A DNA stretch of 64,000 bases from Sphaerospermopsis aphanizomenoides BCCUSP55 (GCF_001586785.1 NZ_LUFH02000009.1:20340-84339); one strand, 5' to 3'; positions 37,724 through 47,501 are shown, counted from the stretch's first letter. Notes: generated by a model from the letters alone, not told the origin. Numbers and translations are program-made.

Positions 37724-38752
37724 ATGAAAATATTAGTCACAGGCACAGAAGGATATCTTGGGTCTTTACTACCTTCTTTATTAATCGCTAGAGGTCACGA
37801 AGTGATCGGATTAGATACAGGTTTTTATAAAGTTGGTTGGCTATATAACGGAACTGACATCACAGCGAAAACCCTCAACAAAGATATTCGTAATATTATT
37901 CCTGAAGATTTAGAAGGTGTGGATGCAATAGTTCACATGGCGGAACTTTCTAACGATCCCGCTGGACAATTAGCACCTCATATTACCTATGAAATTAATC
38001 ATTTAGGTTCTGTCCGGTTAGCTAATTTAGCGAAAACCATGGGGGTACGTCGCTTTATTTATATGTCTTCTTGCAGTGTTTACGGCGTTGCGAGTGAAGG
38101 CGATGTCACAGAAGAATCTCCTGTTAATCCCCAAACAGCTTACGCTGAATGTAAAACATTAGTAGAAAGAGATATTAAACCATTAGCTGATGATGATTTC
38201 TCTCCTACCTTTATGCGGAATGCTACCGCTTTTGGTGCTTCTCCCAGAATGCGATTTGATATTGTTTTAAATAATTTAGCTGGTTTAGCATGGACTACCA
38301 AAGAAATTAAAATGACCAGTGATGGTACACCTTGGCGACCATTAGTTCATGCTTTGGATATTTGCAAAGCCATTGTTTGCGCCTTAGAAGCACCCAGAGA
38401 TATTGTCCACAATCAAGTTTTTAATGTGGGAGATACACAGAATAACTATCGCGTTAAAGAAATCGCCGAAATTATTGCTGATACTTTCCCTGGTTGTAAA
38501 TTAACCTTTGGTAATAACGGTTCAGATAATCGTAGCTATCGAGTATCTTTCGAGAAAATTAACTCTATCCTCCCCGGATTTAAGTGTGACTGGAATGCTC
38601 AACGTGGCGCTCAACAGTTATTTGATTTGTTCCGTCAAATTGATATGACTGAAGATACTTTCTTGTTTAGAGGATTTACCAGATTAAAGCAGTTGGAGTA
38701 CCTGATTCGTACTCAGCAAATCGACAAAGATTTCTTTTGGAATCAAAAATAA
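37724..38752 (+). CDS. NAD-dependent epimerase/dehydratase (extended SDR)
   Basis: 342 aa. Rossmann motif VTGTEGYLGSLLPSLL, the catalytic set Ser/Ser in YMSSCSVYG and YxxxK in YAECK (Tyr-Ala-Glu-Cys-Lys), and the substrate region PWRPLVHALDICKAI. It acts on a nucleotide sugar, probably the CDP-sugar made from the RfbF product, by 4-oxidation, epimerisation or dehydration; the exact reaction is not readable. AAGGA is about 11 bases before the ATG. The HEP island of Anabaena PCC 7120 has an epimerase gene in the equivalent position (alr2827, from memory), which is needed for envelope polysaccharide. Confidence 0.9.
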   Translation: MKILVTGTEGYLGSLLPSLLIARGHEVIGLDTGFYKVGWLYNGTDITAKTLNKDIRNIIPEDLEGVDAIVHMAELSNDPAGQLAPHITYEINHLGSVRLANLAKTMGVRRFIYMSSCSVYGVASEGDVTEESPVNPQTAYAECKTLVERDIKPLADDDFSPTFMRNATAFGASPRMRFDIVLNNLAGLAWTTKEIKMTSDGTPWRPLVHALDICKAIVCALEAPRDIVHNQVFNVGDTQNNYRVKEIAEIIADTFPGCKLTFGNNGSDNRSYRVSFEKINSILPGFKCDWNAQRGAQQLFDLFRQIDMTEDTFLFRGFTRLKQLEYLIRTQQIDKDFFWNQK

Positions 38753-38884
38753 TTAGAGTGGCGATAACGCAGTAATTCAAATTTCCGAATCACATAGATG
38801 TGATTCGGGAATTTACATAATTATTCAAATATTTTCGCTATTTATAGCAAAAAAATACTAGGCAAATAGGATGAATATACCACC

Positions 38885-39895
38885 ATGAATAAATTATTAA
38901 CCATTGCTATTCCTACCTATAATCGAGCCAATTTACTGGATAGACAATTAGAGTGGTTGTCTAAAGCCATCAAAGGATATGAATCTGATTGTGAGATATT
39001 AGTTTCTGATAATTGTTCGACTGACAACACTCAAGAAATCATCAAGAAATGGCAAGAAAATCTTAATAATGTTACTTTTAAATCTAATCGGAATATTGAA
39101 AATTTAGGCGTAATGAGAAATATCATCTATTGCCTAAGTTCAGCAACCACAAAATATGTATGGACAATTGGTGATGATGATCCAATTCAAGAAAGAGCCA
39201 TCAGTTATGTAATAGATAAAATCAAAAATATTGAGAATTTATCATTACTATTTCTCAATTTCTCTGGTAGAAATAAGATAACTGGTGAAGCAGTTCATCC
39301 ACCCACAATAGTTGGTAATCGTTGGTTTGATGCTGATACGGAAGATGGTCAGGGAGATGGTAAGGCAATCTTTGAATATTGTTTTACTAAAAGTGTGGGA
39401 GCAGTCATTTTTCTCACTGCTACAATATATCGCGCTGACTTAGTGAAACGTGCTTTACAAATTTGGCCAGGTGCAATTAATAATTGGATATCTTTAGCAT
39501 ATTTTGCCGGATATTGTGCTGCTCATGGCAAAGTAATTGTCACTAAAGATACCTATTTAGAATGTATTGTTGGTGTTAGTTATTGGCAAAAAGAGCCAAA
39601 ATCTGCGCTATTAATGCAATATAAACATATCCCCGAAGTAATTTTTAAGCTACAAGAAAATGCAGGATATTCTCAGCGATTTTATGCACAAATGATGGTA
39701 CATAACTTTCAACAAGTTAACTTGAAAGTTTTCTTAGGTGCTTTAAGAAGATGGCCAGTTTCTGCTATTCAAACCGTAGTTCCTTTTTTGGCTATAGTGG
39801 GTATTTCTGCTATTGAAGTCATGGCTGCTCCCGAAATTAAAATCGCCGAATCTCATCAACAATTTAACCCAATTGTCCGTCGAAATAAAGGATAA
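38885..39895 (+). CDS. Family 2 glycosyltransferase
   Basis: 336 aa. GT-A fold: TIAIPTYNRANLLDRQL, LVSDNCSTDNT and the metal/nucleotide motif WTIGDDDPIQERA. The C-terminal part ends in a helix (QTVVPFLAIVGISAIEVMA) that may lie at the membrane. It adds one sugar to the lipid-linked repeat unit at the cytoplasmic face; donor and acceptor are unknown. Twenty bases separate its stop from the next ATG, so they are co-transcribed. Confidence 0.88.
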   Translation: MNKLLTIAIPTYNRANLLDRQLEWLSKAIKGYESDCEILVSDNCSTDNTQEIIKKWQENLNNVTFKSNRNIENLGVMRNIIYCLSSATTKYVWTIGDDDPIQERAISYVIDKIKNIENLSLLFLNFSGRNKITGEAVHPPTIVGNRWFDADTEDGQGDGKAIFEYCFTKSVGAVIFLTATIYRADLVKRALQIWPGAINNWISLAYFAGYCAAHGKVIVTKDTYLECIVGVSYWQKEPKSALLMQYKHIPEVIFKLQENAGYSQRFYAQMMVHNFQQVNLKVFLGALRRWPVSAIQTVVPFLAIVGISAIEVMAAPEIKIAESHQQFNPIVRRNKG

Positions 39896-39915
39896 ATAAG
39901 GAAGGTATAAGTCCT

Positions 39916-40752
39916 ATGATTGCAACTATTAACGACAAAATCAATACCATAACTTCTGAGTTAGATTATCAAGTATCACTAGTCCAACACAGAAAAAATT
40001 TGCCTGTTTTATCTAACGAAGACCAACTAATTGCCCAAACTCTGAACAAAGAAGGTGTTTACATTACTTCCTTAGAGAGTTTAGGATTACCATCAACTGC
40101 ACAAATGTTAGAAAGTGCTAAAAATTATGCAGCAATGATGAAAAATCCCAGAAATATTGAATCAGGGTATAACTTACCCCAAATTTATACAGTTACAGAT
40201 TTACCAGAGTTTGTTACCTGGGGAATTGAAGAAAGGCTGCAAAATATCATAGAACACTATATCAGATTACCTATAGCTTTTCATGGTGTTCATGTGCGGA
40301 AAGACTTCCCGAACGAACAGCAACTACAAACATTACTATGGCATAAAGATTCTGAAGACCGACGCATGATGAAAGTCATCATCTATTTACATGATGTGAC
40401 AGAAAAACACGGTGCTTTTGAATATATACCCCTGCCTACTAATCCATTGGAGTTATTGAATTATTATCGGGTTGATTATGCACTGTGGAAGTCTAATTTT
40501 TTAGGAATTAATGACCAAAAAATGATGAATATTATTCCTAAAAAAGCTTGGAAATACTGCCCAGGAAAGGCGGGGACTATAATTTTTGTAGATCCCAGAA
40601 ATGTTTTACATCATGGTACTGTGAGAAGTGAAGAACGCTCAACCATCTTTTTTGTTTACACAGCAAAATCACCAAAGCGTCCAGAACTTTGCACTCAATA
40701 CAATGATGATACTTTCATCAAACCCAATAAACAATTAATGGCTAATGGGTAA
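39916..40752 (+). CDS. PhyH-like 2-oxoglutarate/Fe(II) dioxygenase
   Basis: 278 aa. Iron-binding HxD as H143-x-D145 in LLWHKDSEDRR, distal His in NVLHHGTVRSEERS (232/233) and Arg241 for 2-oxoglutarate; the fold is the double-stranded beta-helix of phytanoyl-CoA dioxygenase relatives. It sits in the middle of the sugar cluster, so a hydroxylation of a sugar, lipid carrier or substituent is likely, but the substrate is not known. AAGGA precedes the ATG. The TAA stop is the first TAA of a TAATTCG repeat, so the C-terminus (LMANG) may be set by the repeat. Confidence 0.8.
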   Translation: MIATINDKINTITSELDYQVSLVQHRKNLPVLSNEDQLIAQTLNKEGVYITSLESLGLPSTAQMLESAKNYAAMMKNPRNIESGYNLPQIYTVTDLPEFVTWGIEERLQNIIEHYIRLPIAFHGVHVRKDFPNEQQLQTLLWHKDSEDRRMMKVIIYLHDVTEKHGAFEYIPLPTNPLELLNYYRVDYALWKSNFLGINDQKMMNIIPKKAWKYCPGKAGTIIFVDPRNVLHHGTVRSEERSTIFFVYTAKSPKRPELCTQYNDDTFIKPNKQLMANG

Positions 40753-40775
40753 TTCGTAATTCGTAATTCGTAATT
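40750..40775. repeat. Heptamer tandem repeat (TAATTCG)n
   Basis: Three and a half copies; the first provides the stop codon of the dioxygenase gene. Pyrimidine-rich TATTCCC units follow before rfbC. Confidence 0.9.
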
Positions 40776-40841
40776 TACTCCTCTGCTCCTCTGGTTTTTA
40801 TCGCCTGTTCCCTATTCCCTATTCTCTATTCACAGAAAAAT

Positions 40842-41387
40842 ATGATTTTCACAGAAACTAAACTCTCTGGTGCGTTCATTATTGACTTAGAAGAAAAACC
40901 AGATCATCGTGGTTTTTTTGCTCGGACTTTCTGCGCTCAGGAATTTGCATACCACGGATTAAAACCCACAGTTGCTCAATGTAATCTGTCCTTTAATCAT
41001 AAAAAAGGCACATTGCGGGGAATGCATTATCAACTTCTCCCAGCAGCAGAAACAAAATTAGTTCGTTGTACTCAAGGAGCAATTTATGACGTAATTGTGG
41101 ATATGCGTCCTGAATCTCCAACTTATCTGTCGCATATTGGTGTAGAACTAACTGCGGAAAATCGCCGCGCTTTATATGTACCAGAAATGTTTGCCCACGG
41201 TTATCAAGCTTTAACAGATGGTGCTGAAGTTGTGTATCAAGTGGGTGAATTTTACACTCCTGGTTATGAGCGTGGTTTGCGTTATGATGATCCACTTTTA
41301 GCAATTTCTTGGCCTGTCGCTGTAACTGAAATATCTGAAAAAGATCGGAATTGGTCTTTACTAGAATCTATTTTAATAGGAGTTTAA
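40842..41387 (+). CDS. rfbC: dTDP-4-dehydrorhamnose 3,5-epimerase-type enzyme
   Basis: 181 aa, cupin fold. Motifs: DHRGFFARTFCAQEF, KKGTLRGMHYQ (catalytic His), YDVIVDMRPESPTYL, MFAHGYQALTDGAEVVYQV (catalytic Tyr region) and LRYDDPLLAISWP. It epimerises C3/C5 of a 4-keto-6-deoxy nucleotide sugar. As only RfbF (CDP-glucose) and an SDR precede it, the true substrate could be a CDP-linked ketosugar rather than dTDP. The stop overlaps the next start by one base (TAATG). Confidence 0.92.
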   Translation: MIFTETKLSGAFIIDLEEKPDHRGFFARTFCAQEFAYHGLKPTVAQCNLSFNHKKGTLRGMHYQLLPAAETKLVRCTQGAIYDVIVDMRPESPTYLSHIGVELTAENRRALYVPEMFAHGYQALTDGAEVVYQVGEFYTPGYERGLRYDDPLLAISWPVAVTEISEKDRNWSLLESILIGV

Positions 41388-42703
41388 TGATGCTGATTGT
41401 AGATAAAGCTTTACAAGCCCGTGCGGCATTAGGTAAACCTGTAAAAGTAGCCATGATTGGTGCTGGTTTTATGGGACGCGGCATTGCTAATCAAATTATC
41501 AATTCTGTTCCCGGAATGGAATTGGTTGCTATTTCTAATCGTCACATTGATGGAGCTAAACGAGCGTATTTAGAAGCAGGAATTGAGGATTTTAAGATTG
41601 TTTCTAGTGTGGCAGATTTAGAAAATGCAGTGATGCAAAATGAATATGCAGTCACTGAAGATGCCATGTTGCTGTGTGAAGCCGATGGCATAGATGCAAT
41701 TATTGAAGTCACAGGCACAATTGAATATGCTGCTCATTTGGTGATGAGAGCGATCGCACATCAAAAGCATATCATTTTAATGAATGCAGAACTTGATGGT
41801 ACTATCGGCCCCATCCTCAAACTACACGCCGACCGCGCTGGAGTCATCCTGACAGCTTGTGATGGCGACCAACCAGGGGTAGAAATGAACCTCTACCGCT
41901 TTGTGAAAAGCATCGGTTTAACTCCTTTACTGTGTGGAAATATCAAAGGTTTACAAGACCCCTACCGCAACCCCACCACCCAAGCGGGTTTTGCTCAACG
42001 TTGGGGACAAAATCCGGCAATGGTGACAAGCTTTGCAGATGGGACAAAAATTTCTTTTGAGCAAGCAATTGTCGCCAATGGCACAGGTATGAAGGTAGCA
42101 AAACGCGGAATGTTGGGTTACGAATACACAGGTCATGTTGATGAAATGACCAAAATGTATGATGTTGACCAACTAAAAGAATTAGGTGGCATTGTTGATT
42201 ATGTGGTTGGCACAAAACCGGGTCCAGGGGTGTTTGTTTTTGCTACTCATGAAGACCCCAAACAACGCCATTATCTCAACCTTTATAAACTTGGTGAAGG
42301 ACCTCTTTACAGTTTCTACACACCCTATCACCTTTGTCATTTTGAAGTTCCTCTTTCTGTAGCTCGTGCAGTATTATTTCATGATGCTGTACTGTCTCCC
42401 ATCGCTGGCCCAGTTGTTGACGTTGTTGCAACTGCCAAAATTGATCTCAAAGCTGGAGAAACTTTAGACGGCATTGGTTATTACATGACCTATGGACAAT
42501 GTGAAAACTCAGAAATTGTTCAGCGAGAAAATTTACTACCTATGGGTATAGCTGAAGGATGTCGTTTAAAACGTGATATTTCTAAAGATCAAGTCCTCAC
42601 CTACGACGATGTAGAATTGCCTGAAGGTAGACTTTGCGACAAACTACGCGCTGAACAACAAACTTATTTTGCACCTGCAAAAACCTTGGTATTAACAAAA
42701 TAG
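41387..42703 (+). CDS. NAD(P)-dependent oxidoreductase with SAF-type C-terminus
   Basis: About 438 aa from the ATG overlapping the rfbC stop, with AGGAG just upstream. An N-terminal Rossmann domain (KVAMIGAGFMGRGIANQI) resembles homoserine dehydrogenase-like enzymes. The middle has TACDGDQPGVEMNLYRF and GYEYTGHVDEMTKMYDV. The C-terminus (EGCRLKRDISKDQVLTYDDVELP) looks like a SAF domain, as in sialic-acid synthase and antifreeze-like proteins. Such genes accompany rfbF/epimerase/rfbC sets for unusual CDP-sugars; the step is unknown. A gene of this type (alr2831, from memory) is required for heterocyst envelope polysaccharide in Anabaena. Confidence 0.85.
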   Translation: MMLIVDKALQARAALGKPVKVAMIGAGFMGRGIANQIINSVPGMELVAISNRHIDGAKRAYLEAGIEDFKIVSSVADLENAVMQNEYAVTEDAMLLCEADGIDAIIEVTGTIEYAAHLVMRAIAHQKHIILMNAELDGTIGPILKLHADRAGVILTACDGDQPGVEMNLYRFVKSIGLTPLLCGNIKGLQDPYRNPTTQAGFAQRWGQNPAMVTSFADGTKISFEQAIVANGTGMKVAKRGMLGYEYTGHVDEMTKMYDVDQLKELGGIVDYVVGTKPGPGVFVFATHEDPKQRHYLNLYKLGEGPLYSFYTPYHLCHFEVPLSVARAVLFHDAVLSPIAGPVVDVVATAKIDLKAGETLDGIGYYMTYGQCENSEIVQRENLLPMGIAEGCRLKRDISKDQVLTYDDVELPEGRLCDKLRAEQQTYFAPAKTLVLTK

Positions 42704-43146
42704 TCTGAAAAATTCCATCAAGGGTATAAGGGTGTAGGGGTGTAGGGGAAAAACCTACTTCTTGCCTCCTGCCTCTTACCCCTGCACTTGACCTAATTCA
42801 TAATTTTGCTCAAGGTGAGCAAATACTTAAAAGTTTTCCTGATATTCTTATTCAACCTTCGATTTTTAATTATAGGTAGTCAAAATTTTAGTTGATAATA
42901 TTTACTTAGGTGTTGGCGATGTTAAGTAACTTATTGATAGTTGTAATTTACTTGACTATATTCAATTCGGAAATAAGTAAATATTGAAAGTTTTTTAGAT
43001 GTTGCCAGGGCATTATCCCAAATTTCTCATATTTACAACATCCTCAAGATGGGTTTAGTGCAAGCAGTAGACTGGTATAAACATATCTGTACATACTTGC
43101 TAGTCAAACCTGAATTTAATCAACATTGCAATATAAGGCATCATCC
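42704..43146. other. Intergenic region inside the polysaccharide cluster
   Basis: Contains GTGTAGGG heptamers (about 42724-42750) and CTTGCCTCCTGCCTCTTACC, then AT-rich sequence likely to carry a promoter for the following GT4 gene. No gene seen. Confidence 0.5.
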
Positions 43147-44247
43147 ATGAAAATTGCTCTCGTCCATGATTACTTAACCCAGCGCGGTGGGGCAGAGCGT
43201 GTGTTTGAATTGCTTTGTAAACGTTACCCCGAAGCTGATATTTTCACCTCTTTATATGATCCGCAAAAAAGTATTGATTTCCGTGAGCGTATAGTTAACA
43301 CAACTTTCTTACAAAAGATTCCCGGTGCAGCAAAGTATTTCCGATTGATGGCTCCTCTCTACTTTCCTGCCTTTCGGGCTTTGGATCTTCAAGACTATGA
43401 TTTAATTATCAGTAGTAGCACTAGTTTTGCAAAAGCAGTCAGAAAAAAACCACAAGCACGCCATATTTGTTTCTGTCATAATGTTACCCGATTTTTATGG
43501 GATACAGAAACTTATTTACGGGAGTATGGAGACTATCGGTATTTTGCGCCCTTGATTGAAAAAATATTTCAAATGATGAGAAATGTAGATCTGAAATACT
43601 CCCAAGAACCAGATATCTACATTGCTAATTCAAGTGTTGTTGGCCAACGCATTCAAAAAATTTATGGTAAACAAGCAATTGTAATTAACTATCCAATTGA
43701 TACCAGCAATTTTGTTTTTTCCGATACAAAAGATGAATACTACTTGGCATCTGCCCGGATGATAAGTTATAAACGTCTTGATATAATAGTCGAGGCTTTT
43801 AACTGGTTAGGGTGGCATTTATTAATATCAGGTGACGGACCAGAACTAGAACGGTTAAAATCCAAGGCATTAGGTAATATTGAATTCTTAGGTCACGTTA
43901 GTGATGGAAAACGTAAAGACTTATTTTCTAGAGCTAAGTCTATTATCGTTGCAGCCTTAGAAGACTATGGATTAGTTCCAGTGGAAGCAAATGCTAGTGG
44001 AACGCCAGTAATTGCCTATGGAGCCGGTGGGGTATTAGATACTCAAATACCTGGTAAAACAGGAGTGTTTTTTAAGAGACAAACGCCTGATTCTCTACAA
44101 GCCGCATTATTAGAAGCTAGAGGAATATCTTGGAATTACGAAAATATTCGTAATCATGCCGTTAATAATTTTTCGGAACAAGCATTCTTTAGTAAGGTTG
44201 AGCAAATTCTTGTTCAAGCTGCTGGTGTGCATCGCTCATTCATTTAA
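43147..44247 (+). CDS. Family 4 glycosyltransferase
   Basis: About 366 aa, GT-B fold. The ATG at MKIALVHDYLTQRGGAERVFE is preferred to an ATG seven codons upstream because of AAGG nine bases before and the family's normal start. Other motifs: HICFCHNVTRFLWDTE, YYLASARMISYKRLDIIVEAF, LISGDGPELERL and the donor-binding AALEDYGLVPVEANASGTPVIAYGAGG with the conserved Glu pair. It extends the polysaccharide repeat unit. The best counterpart in the Anabaena HEP island is the gene before the Wzc-like one (alr2832, from memory). Confidence 0.9.
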   Translation: MKIALVHDYLTQRGGAERVFELLCKRYPEADIFTSLYDPQKSIDFRERIVNTTFLQKIPGAAKYFRLMAPLYFPAFRALDLQDYDLIISSSTSFAKAVRKKPQARHICFCHNVTRFLWDTETYLREYGDYRYFAPLIEKIFQMMRNVDLKYSQEPDIYIANSSVVGQRIQKIYGKQAIVINYPIDTSNFVFSDTKDEYYLASARMISYKRLDIIVEAFNWLGWHLLISGDGPELERLKSKALGNIEFLGHVSDGKRKDLFSRAKSIIVAALEDYGLVPVEANASGTPVIAYGAGGVLDTQIPGKTGVFFKRQTPDSLQAALLEARGISWNYENIRNHAVNNFSEQAFFSKVEQILVQAAGVHRSFI

Positions 44248-44475
44248 CTTCAGGGTAAGGATTCAGCGTAACGAGTAATGAGTGAGATACCTGCTGAAAA
44301 CTCAGCACAAATAAGTCTAAAGGCCATGAATTCATGAAAGAAGGAAAATATTTATTTCTAGATGCAAAGCACGAGAAATCATGTTTCCTTGTTTCAACCC
44401 CCTAACTTTAGTTATGGGGTTACTCGGTACTTCGTACTCCTGAATCATTGATAATCTACCGATTGATCAAATATT

Positions 44476-44541
44476 CATGACTCATGACTCATGACTCCTG
44501 ACTTCTGAATTCTGAATTCTGAATTCTAAATTCTGAATTCT
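44476..44541. repeat. Heptamer tandem repeats (CATGACT then TCTGAAT)
   Basis: Three CATGACT units run into five TCTGAAT units, directly upstream of the co-polymerase gene. Similar CTCCTGACTCCTGAATTC runs occur at 21240 and 52585. Confidence 0.85.
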
Positions 44542-44622
44542 TACGAATTGGTATTAGTTTCACCCCCTCAAGGAAACAAGCTATTTATAGCATCTCGCAC
44601 AACAAGGATAAGGATAATCAAA

Positions 44623-46854
44623 GTGGTTCAAACTAGTCTAAGTCCTCATATATCTCCAGTAGCAGATACAGAACCAGGTTATGGACAAATTTTTGCTGTT
44701 TTTGTCCGACGATTTCCCTGGTTTTTATTAGTATTTTTGAGTTCTACTGCGCTGGCAGGTATTATTACCTTGAAGACAAATCCCACCTTCAAAAGTACGA
44801 TGCAACTTTTGGTAGAACCTAACTATCAAGGCAAAAAAGAAGGAGATAATTCTGTAGAGACTCAGTTTACAGACACTAACGTTGTCATCGACACGGCTAC
44901 ACAACTGAATTTAATGCAGAGTTCTGGATTAATTCAAAAAGCAGTTAATAAACTCAAAGCTGAATATCCAAATATTACGGTTGAAGATGTAAAAAAATCC
45001 TTAGTCTTAACTCAACTTAGAACTAAGGACGATAACGTTGTCACCAAAATTTTTCAAGTAGACTATACGGATGGAGATCCAGAAAAAACACAGAAAGTGT
45101 TAGCTGCTATTCGACAGGTCTATGTGGAATATAACAAACAACAACAGGATCTGCGGTTACAAAAAGGTCTGCAAGTTATTAGAGAACAGTTGCGAAAAGC
45201 CAGTGACGAAGTAAATGCTGCTGAAGCTAATCTCCAACGATTTCGCCGAAACCAGAATTTAATTGATCCGGAAATACAAGCTAAAGCAATTGAAGAATCT
45301 TTAAATAATATTCAGAAAGAACGACAAACAACTCGTTCTCAATATGAAGAAGCTTTAGCTAAACAAAAATCTCTACAACAACAACTGAATCGTTCTCCTC
45401 AGAATGCCTTAGTTTCTTCTCGTCTGAGCCAGTCTACACGCTATCAAAGTTTACTGAATGAAATTCAAAAAACCGAACTAGCTTTAGCACAGGAACGCTT
45501 GCGTTTTACGGATGATACTCCCAGTGTGCAGAAGCTAAAGGAACAACTTCAGAGCCAAAAAGAACTCTTACAAAAAGAAGTTAGTAGAACTTTAGGTGGA
45601 AAGTCTAATGCTACATTCGGTTTTGGTGAAAACCTGCTCGAACAAGGACAACTGGGGGAAATTGACCTAAATTTGACTAGTGAATTAGTAGAAAATCAGA
45701 CTAACATAGTTGCATTGAGTGCGCGTGACCAAACCTTGGCAGAAAAAGAGAACGAACTGCGATCGCAACTGAAACGCTTTCCTTCTCTCTTGGCTTATTA
45801 CAATCGCATCCTGCCCCAATTACAATTTAGTCGGGAAAGAATGGAGCAATTGTTGAGAGCAGAACAGCAATTGCGTCAAGAACTTTCCAAAGGTGGATTT
45901 AATTGGGAAGTGGTAGAAGAGCCACAACAAGGTATAAAATTAGGACCTAATCTCAAACAAAATCTCCTCTTAGGTGCAGTAGTAGGATTAATGTTAGGTG
46001 GTATTGCTGCCTTTATTCGAGAATCATCTGATGATTCAGTCCATACTACTGCTGAATTAGAGAAACAAATAGCTTTGCCATTGTTAGGAACAACTCCTAA
46101 ATTACCACCAGCTAAACCCAAAGAATCAATCATCAAATTGCCATTTGGTAAACCCGAAGTTCTTGCTCCTTGGACAATTCAAGTCTTGCAATCTCCACCC
46201 CGTTGGGAATCACTAGACCTGATTTATAAAAATATAGAACTTCTCCATAGTGTCACTGATTTAAAATCTTTGATGGTGACATCAGCATTACCCGATGAAG
46301 GTAAATCAGCTTTAACATTAGGTTTAGCTATGAGTGCAGCCAGATTACATAAAAAGGTGTTGCTTATAGATGCCAATTTGCGAGATCCTAGCTTGCACAA
46401 ACAGTTGAATCTTCCTAATGAACAAGGGTTATCAACTTTATTAGCTAGTGATGTAACCCTTCCTAATCAAATTGGGGTTCCATACTCAGGCTCATCTTAT
46501 ATCGACATTTTAACGGCTGGCCCAATCCCTGTAGATCCGGCTCATCTTTTGAGTTCTCCACGCATGATGGAATTGATGGCTGCATTTGAAGAAAACTATG
46601 ATTTAGTCCTCATAGATGCGCCCTCAGTTCTGGGTATGGTAGATGCCATACTCACAGCCTCATCTTGTCGGAGTGTAGTCATGGTGGCAAGCATTGGTAG
46701 AGTAACACGCAATAATTTAGCTCAAGCTACAGCAATGTTAAGCAAGTTAAATCTGATTGGGGTTGTGGCTAATGGAGTGTCTAACTCTGATAGCACTTAT
46801 GTACCTTATGCCAAACAATCACAATTGGTATTGCAACAATTTGTGGAAAAATAA
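44623..46854 (+). CDS. Wzc-like polysaccharide co-polymerase / BY-kinase-type protein
   Basis: About 743 aa. An N-terminal Wzz domain has TM1 (FPWFLLVFLSSTALAGIITL, about 27-47), a long coiled-coil periplasmic part (QQDLRLQKGLQVIREQL...), TM2 (NLLLGAVVGLMLGGIAAF, about 446), then a cytoplasmic ATPase domain with Walker A SALPDEGKSALTLG (about 555), A' LLIDANLRDP and Walker B LVLIDAPS. It controls chain length and export. The C-terminal Tyr cluster typical of BY-kinases is reduced to two Tyr (STYVPYAKQ), so autophosphorylation may be weak. GTG 44623 with AAGGATAAGG upstream is preferred to TTG 44548. It corresponds to the HEP-island co-polymerase (alr2833, from memory). Confidence 0.9.
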   Translation: MVQTSLSPHISPVADTEPGYGQIFAVFVRRFPWFLLVFLSSTALAGIITLKTNPTFKSTMQLLVEPNYQGKKEGDNSVETQFTDTNVVIDTATQLNLMQSSGLIQKAVNKLKAEYPNITVEDVKKSLVLTQLRTKDDNVVTKIFQVDYTDGDPEKTQKVLAAIRQVYVEYNKQQQDLRLQKGLQVIREQLRKASDEVNAAEANLQRFRRNQNLIDPEIQAKAIEESLNNIQKERQTTRSQYEEALAKQKSLQQQLNRSPQNALVSSRLSQSTRYQSLLNEIQKTELALAQERLRFTDDTPSVQKLKEQLQSQKELLQKEVSRTLGGKSNATFGFGENLLEQGQLGEIDLNLTSELVENQTNIVALSARDQTLAEKENELRSQLKRFPSLLAYYNRILPQLQFSRERMEQLLRAEQQLRQELSKGGFNWEVVEEPQQGIKLGPNLKQNLLLGAVVGLMLGGIAAFIRESSDDSVHTTAELEKQIALPLLGTTPKLPPAKPKESIIKLPFGKPEVLAPWTIQVLQSPPRWESLDLIYKNIELLHSVTDLKSLMVTSALPDEGKSALTLGLAMSAARLHKKVLLIDANLRDPSLHKQLNLPNEQGLSTLLASDVTLPNQIGVPYSGSSYIDILTAGPIPVDPAHLLSSPRMMELMAAFEENYDLVLIDAPSVLGMVDAILTASSCRSVVMVASIGRVTRNNLAQATAMLSKLNLIGVVANGVSNSDSTYVPYAKQSQLVLQQFVEK

Positions 46855-47040
46855 ATGATTTCCACTTCACCGTTCTATTTATCAAAAGATAATTCAGGAG
46901 TCAAAACTCAGAATTATTCTGAATACTGTCAGATTGACTCCCATACTTGTTGGGTAAGCAGAAAAGGTGAATTAAACATAACACCCACAGGAGATAGATC
47001 CCCGATTTCTTGGAGAAGTCGGGGATCTGGGTATAACTAA
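46855..47040 (+). pseudogene. Short frame after the co-polymerase; possible truncated hepC-like copy
   Basis: 61 codons starting one base after the co-polymerase stop. The part YSEYCQIDSHTCWVSRKGELNITP recalls HepC's N-terminus, YHSQYCTLQWRRGQLLVKP (47502 gene), with a gap. Then the frame runs through a dispersed hairpin repeat (46996-47028) and stops. This is either an ancient partial duplication of hepC cut by the repeat or a chance frame. The resemblance is short and was judged by eye. Confidence 0.3.
46996..47028. repeat. Dispersed stem-loop (best copy)
   Basis: AGATCCCCGA and TCGGGGATCT form a perfect 10-bp stem around TTTCTTGGAGAAG, which can extend it by TTCT/AGAA. No T-run follows. 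Related copies are at 10415, 28367 and 57847. Confidence 0.85.
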
Positions 47041-47501
47041 GTTTGTCTTTGGTACATTTTGCTGACTGCTGTTAGCGCAGCTTGCCATTAGGCGTTAGCT
47101 GACGGCTGAAGTGCTTACGAATATTGCAGTTCATCAAATTTTTATATTAATTGCCCAAAAATATAAGTATTTAAAGATTTAATCAAGAATGAGTAGCATG
47201 ATAAGTTATTTCTGCCAATTCTTATATGCTAGAGATTAAGGACAAAACTAAACATTTTCAAGTGAGAGTTGAAAATTTAAGTAGTTGAAAATCAATAAAT
47301 GTAGCGGTGATTTTAAGGGATTATTGACCTCTACATATCCCTAGGAAAAATACCAAGTGTCCTCACTCTCCATTTCTCTTAATTGCTGTTTCCTTAACTC
47401 TTATTCTCGTTTTCTGTACATCTTCACAGCTACAGAATTCTACACATCTGAAATCTTATTATCCACTTCAGTAATTGTCTAGTGTATAGATTAAAAGACC
47501 T
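47041..47501. other. Intergenic region upstream of hepC
   Basis: 461 bases. It includes a repeat-like segment (GCTGTTAGCGCAGCTTGCC, TTAGGCGTTAGCTGACGG, about 47067-47107). The AT-rich remainder should hold the hepC promoter. No gene and no confident regulator site seen. Confidence 0.5.

Noticed and set aside
41943..42215. Minus-strand frames inside the SAF oxidoreductase gene
   Set aside because: Antisense shadows of a conserved coding sequence with composition unlike real proteins.
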